64,000 bases of DNA, taken from Fibrobacterota bacterium (GTDB lineage Bacteria; Fibrobacterota; Fibrobacteria; UBA11236). The DNA is taken from the NCBI GenBank assembly GCA_023249635.1, contig JAHFCH010000002.1, forward strand, positions 57,058-121,057, given 5' to 3'. Below, in pieces: positions 62,518-64,000 of the stretch. The position numbers and the translations under genes were made by a program. How positions within the stretch are numbered: position 1 is the stretch's first letter; each line of letters starts with the position of its first letter. A model generated the notes under the pieces. The model did no database searches and was not told the DNA's origin. It saw only the letters and a program-made list of their open reading frames with translations.

Positions 62518-62952
62518 TTATTCCAACCCCAAATATTTTTTGGCGTCAAACCTAGTCTGATAAAGCAAAATGGGATTTTGCTTGAGAAGCCCCTTAAGCC
62601 CTTCAACACTGCCGACAGGTACTATCAGATTCCGAATATTTGAATCCAAGAAAAAACGGAATTGCTCAAGGCTCATATAGAGATTAAAATTATCCTTAAC
62701 TTTTCCGTCCTCTTCAAATCCAAACCTGGAACGGACATCTCCATCGACATCCCTTGGCTGCGTTAAAGAAGGACGAAGCGTCTTGATGACATATCCCACG
62801 TTGATAAAATATTCGGATGCAAAGTTCGACTTTTGCAATCCAACGACACAAATAACCCCGTCACCATCTCTGTAGTAATAGCTCCCTCGTTTCGAAAATC
62901 CACTCGAAACCAAAGCCTCTTTTAATGTGCTTTTAAATTGATTAGCTTCCAT
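62518..62952 (-). CDS. DUF4304-like protein, probable immunity protein of the RHS toxin
   Basis: 144 residues. Pattern FKSTLKEALVSSGFSKRGSYYYRDGDGVICVVGLQKSNFASEYFINVG (positions 1-55 region) matches the DUF4304 type: an N-terminal helix, G-F-x-K-R-G, then V-x-x-L-Q-K-S...F-I-N-x-G. DUF4304-like proteins occur repeatedly as immunity proteins beside polymorphic toxins. Start ATG 62952 lies 2 bases after the RHS stop codon, so the two are tightly coupled. Base composition is AT-richer than the rest of the window. The specific pairing is inferred from position. Confidence 0.75.
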   Translation of the reverse strand: MEANQFKSTLKEALVSSGFSKRGSYYYRDGDGVICVVGLQKSNFASEYFINVGYVIKTLRPSLTQPRDVDGDVRSRFGFEEDGKVKDNFNLYMSLEQFRFFLDSNIRNLIVPVGSVEGLKGLLKQNPILLYQTRFDAKKYLGLE

Positions 62953-62954
62953 GA

Positions 62955-64000
62955 TCAATACGTATCGAGAACGGTCTTCCATCCAGGCCCATATAGCTTT
63001 TCCATTTCGGTTTTGTAACCGTTCAATTGGTTGAGCCCATCACGTATGGCGCGGGGATTATTCGGCTTCAACTCGTAAATAGTTTTGCTTTCAAAGTTAA
63101 CGAAATCGGGTCGCCGACCACTTGGTAATCTGAATTCCTTTTCTCGAATCCCTTTGAGAATTTCAGTTGCTCTGTAACCCCTATGCATCTGCTGGCCCAG
63201 GGCCAGATTGCTTCGCGTAAAAGGAATTTCTGCAGCGGCTCCTCTTGCCGGCATTGTAAGTACAGGAGCCGCGGAGGTTCGATAAGCAGCACCAGCTAGA
63301 CCCGACGCGGCAAGTGTTCCGGGAATTGCATCATGGACAACAACAGAGTTTAGGTATTCAATGTCATTGCTGACACTGGGAGTGAGGTAGTATCTATTGG
63401 GGTCATACCCAGGAAAAGCGTTCATGTATTTTGCTCTGGCCATCTCGGCCGAAGCAGCAGTAGTTACATAGTCATCGATGTTCCGCATCGGTTCATTAAC
63501 ATAGGAATTGACGCCATTGGATGTAGCTGTGGCCGCATCGTCATCGGCCTTTCTTTGCTGTTCTGGATAGGTATTCGGTTGGTAGGTTGGATTGCTTTCC
63601 GTACCATTTGCACCAATGCTTATTCCTGTACCATTGGAACTAGCGCTGACCGAAGAGCTTCCGGATTTATCCAACAAGAAATCCCCAACATTTGAAATTG
63701 CATCATGGCAATCCGAACTAACAGCGTTACACACCGTAACCGCAACAACTACCGCCACCCATGCAGCGATTAGCCAATTCCCATCCGGGTCCACATAATT
63801 AGTGGGATTTCCCCCATAGCTATACGGGTTTGCGAACTGATTTTTTGAGTCCGGTGTCAACCAAAGGGCGAGATCTGGATCATACCATCTGGCCCCAATT
63901 AGGTGGTATGTAACGCGATTTTTTCCGATCGGCCTGTTTTTTTCCTGGGGCGGGGTTTCGCACGCACGGGCAGCGGCGGCGGATGCGTGTGGCTTTAGGT
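62955..64000 (-). CDS. C-terminus of an RHS-type polymorphic toxin with PD-(D/E)xK nuclease tip (5' end cut by window)
   Basis: 347 visible residues; the frame is open to the right edge, so the N-terminal bulk is outside. The RHS core end is visible: HLIGARWYDPDLALWLTPDS followed by FANPYSYGGNPTNYVDPDGNW, the usual junction to the variable toxin. A hydrophobic segment follows (LIAAWVAVVVAVTVCNAV), then about 150 polar residues, then the tip. About 50 residues from the end is RRPDFVNFESKTIYELKP with Asp, Glu and Lys spaced as in PD-(D/E)xK nucleases, then NNPRAIRDGLNQLNGYKTEM. It probably cleaves nucleic acid in competitor cells; the immunity gene follows. The residues before GARWYDP do not look like the usual RHS core; this may be strain variation. 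Confidence 0.88.
   Translation of the reverse strand, partial: LKPHASAAAARACETPPQEKNRPIGKNRVTYHLIGARWYDPDLALWLTPDSKNQFANPYSYGGNPTNYVDPDGNWLIAAWVAVVVAVTVCNAVSSDCHDAISNVGDFLLDKSGSSSVSASSNGTGISIGANGTESNPTYQPNTYPEQQRKADDDAATATSNGVNSYVNEPMRNIDDYVTTAASAEMARAKYMNAFPGYDPNRYYLTPSVSNDIEYLNSVVVHDAIPGTLAASGLAGAAYRTSAAPVLTMPARGAAAEIPFTRSNLALGQQMHRGYRATEILKGIREKEFRLPSGRRPDFVNFESKTIYELKPNNPRAIRDGLNQLNGYKTEMEKLYGPGWKTVLDTY

Overview
The window looks like a high-GC chromosome segment from a member of the Fibrobacterota or a close relative. The main evidence is a TIGR02147-type regulator (5670-6518) coupled to a lipoprotein gene, a fibro-slime domain protein (28508-29620), and many large secreted or outer-membrane proteins with C-terminal modules. 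These families are established as typical of Fibrobacter-like genomes; the taxonomic placement itself is inference. No rRNA, tRNA, CRISPR array, complete IS element or phage was seen.

Layout. 0-10 kb: end of a cyclophilin-FKBP fusion, a beta-propeller lipoprotein, two unrecognised membrane proteins, a lone CheY-like receiver, the TIGR02147/lipoprotein pair, a small membrane protein and folE2. 10-13 kb: a large hybrid sensor kinase. 13-24 kb: a vitamin B12 block. A cobalamin riboswitch precedes a TonB receptor and a beta-propeller lipoprotein resembling BtuG. Downstream, cbiZ-cbiB remodels salvaged cobamides; a class III cyclase and a LamG-type surface protein sit in between. 24-29 kb: a VOC protein, an envelope operon of three genes, an RNA methyltransferase and the fibro-slime protein. 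29-38 kb: two more multi-domain signalling proteins, hrpB and motAB.

38-51 kb holds three giant paralogous secreted proteins (about 1226, 1470 and 1050 aa). They share an N-terminal ConA-like region, a repeat-rich solenoid, 3, 6 or 1 Ig-like domains, and one C-terminal module. The same C-terminal module also ends the unrelated LamG protein at 18938-20707. This shared four-cysteine module is the best candidate in the window for something undescribed.

51-58 kb: an OmpA lipoprotein, two homologous Val-rich secreted proteins, a FadL-like barrel, a lipoprotein, and a histidine kinase whose sensor part is an FG-GAP/ASPIC-UnbV beta-propeller. Its probable sigma-54 activator partner (58981-60459) is separated from it by a phd-vapC-like toxin-antitoxin pair with a near-leaderless promoter. 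60.5-64 kb is an accessory, less GC-rich end. It contains a small secreted protein, a decayed Doc/Fic remnant, small HTH-like genes, and the C-terminus of an RHS-type polymorphic toxin with a PD-(D/E)xK nuclease tip followed by its probable immunity gene.

Signalling is unusually rich: three hybrid or degenerate kinases, one sensor kinase, a receiver, an NtrC-type activator and a cyclase. Most other genes build the cell envelope or surface.
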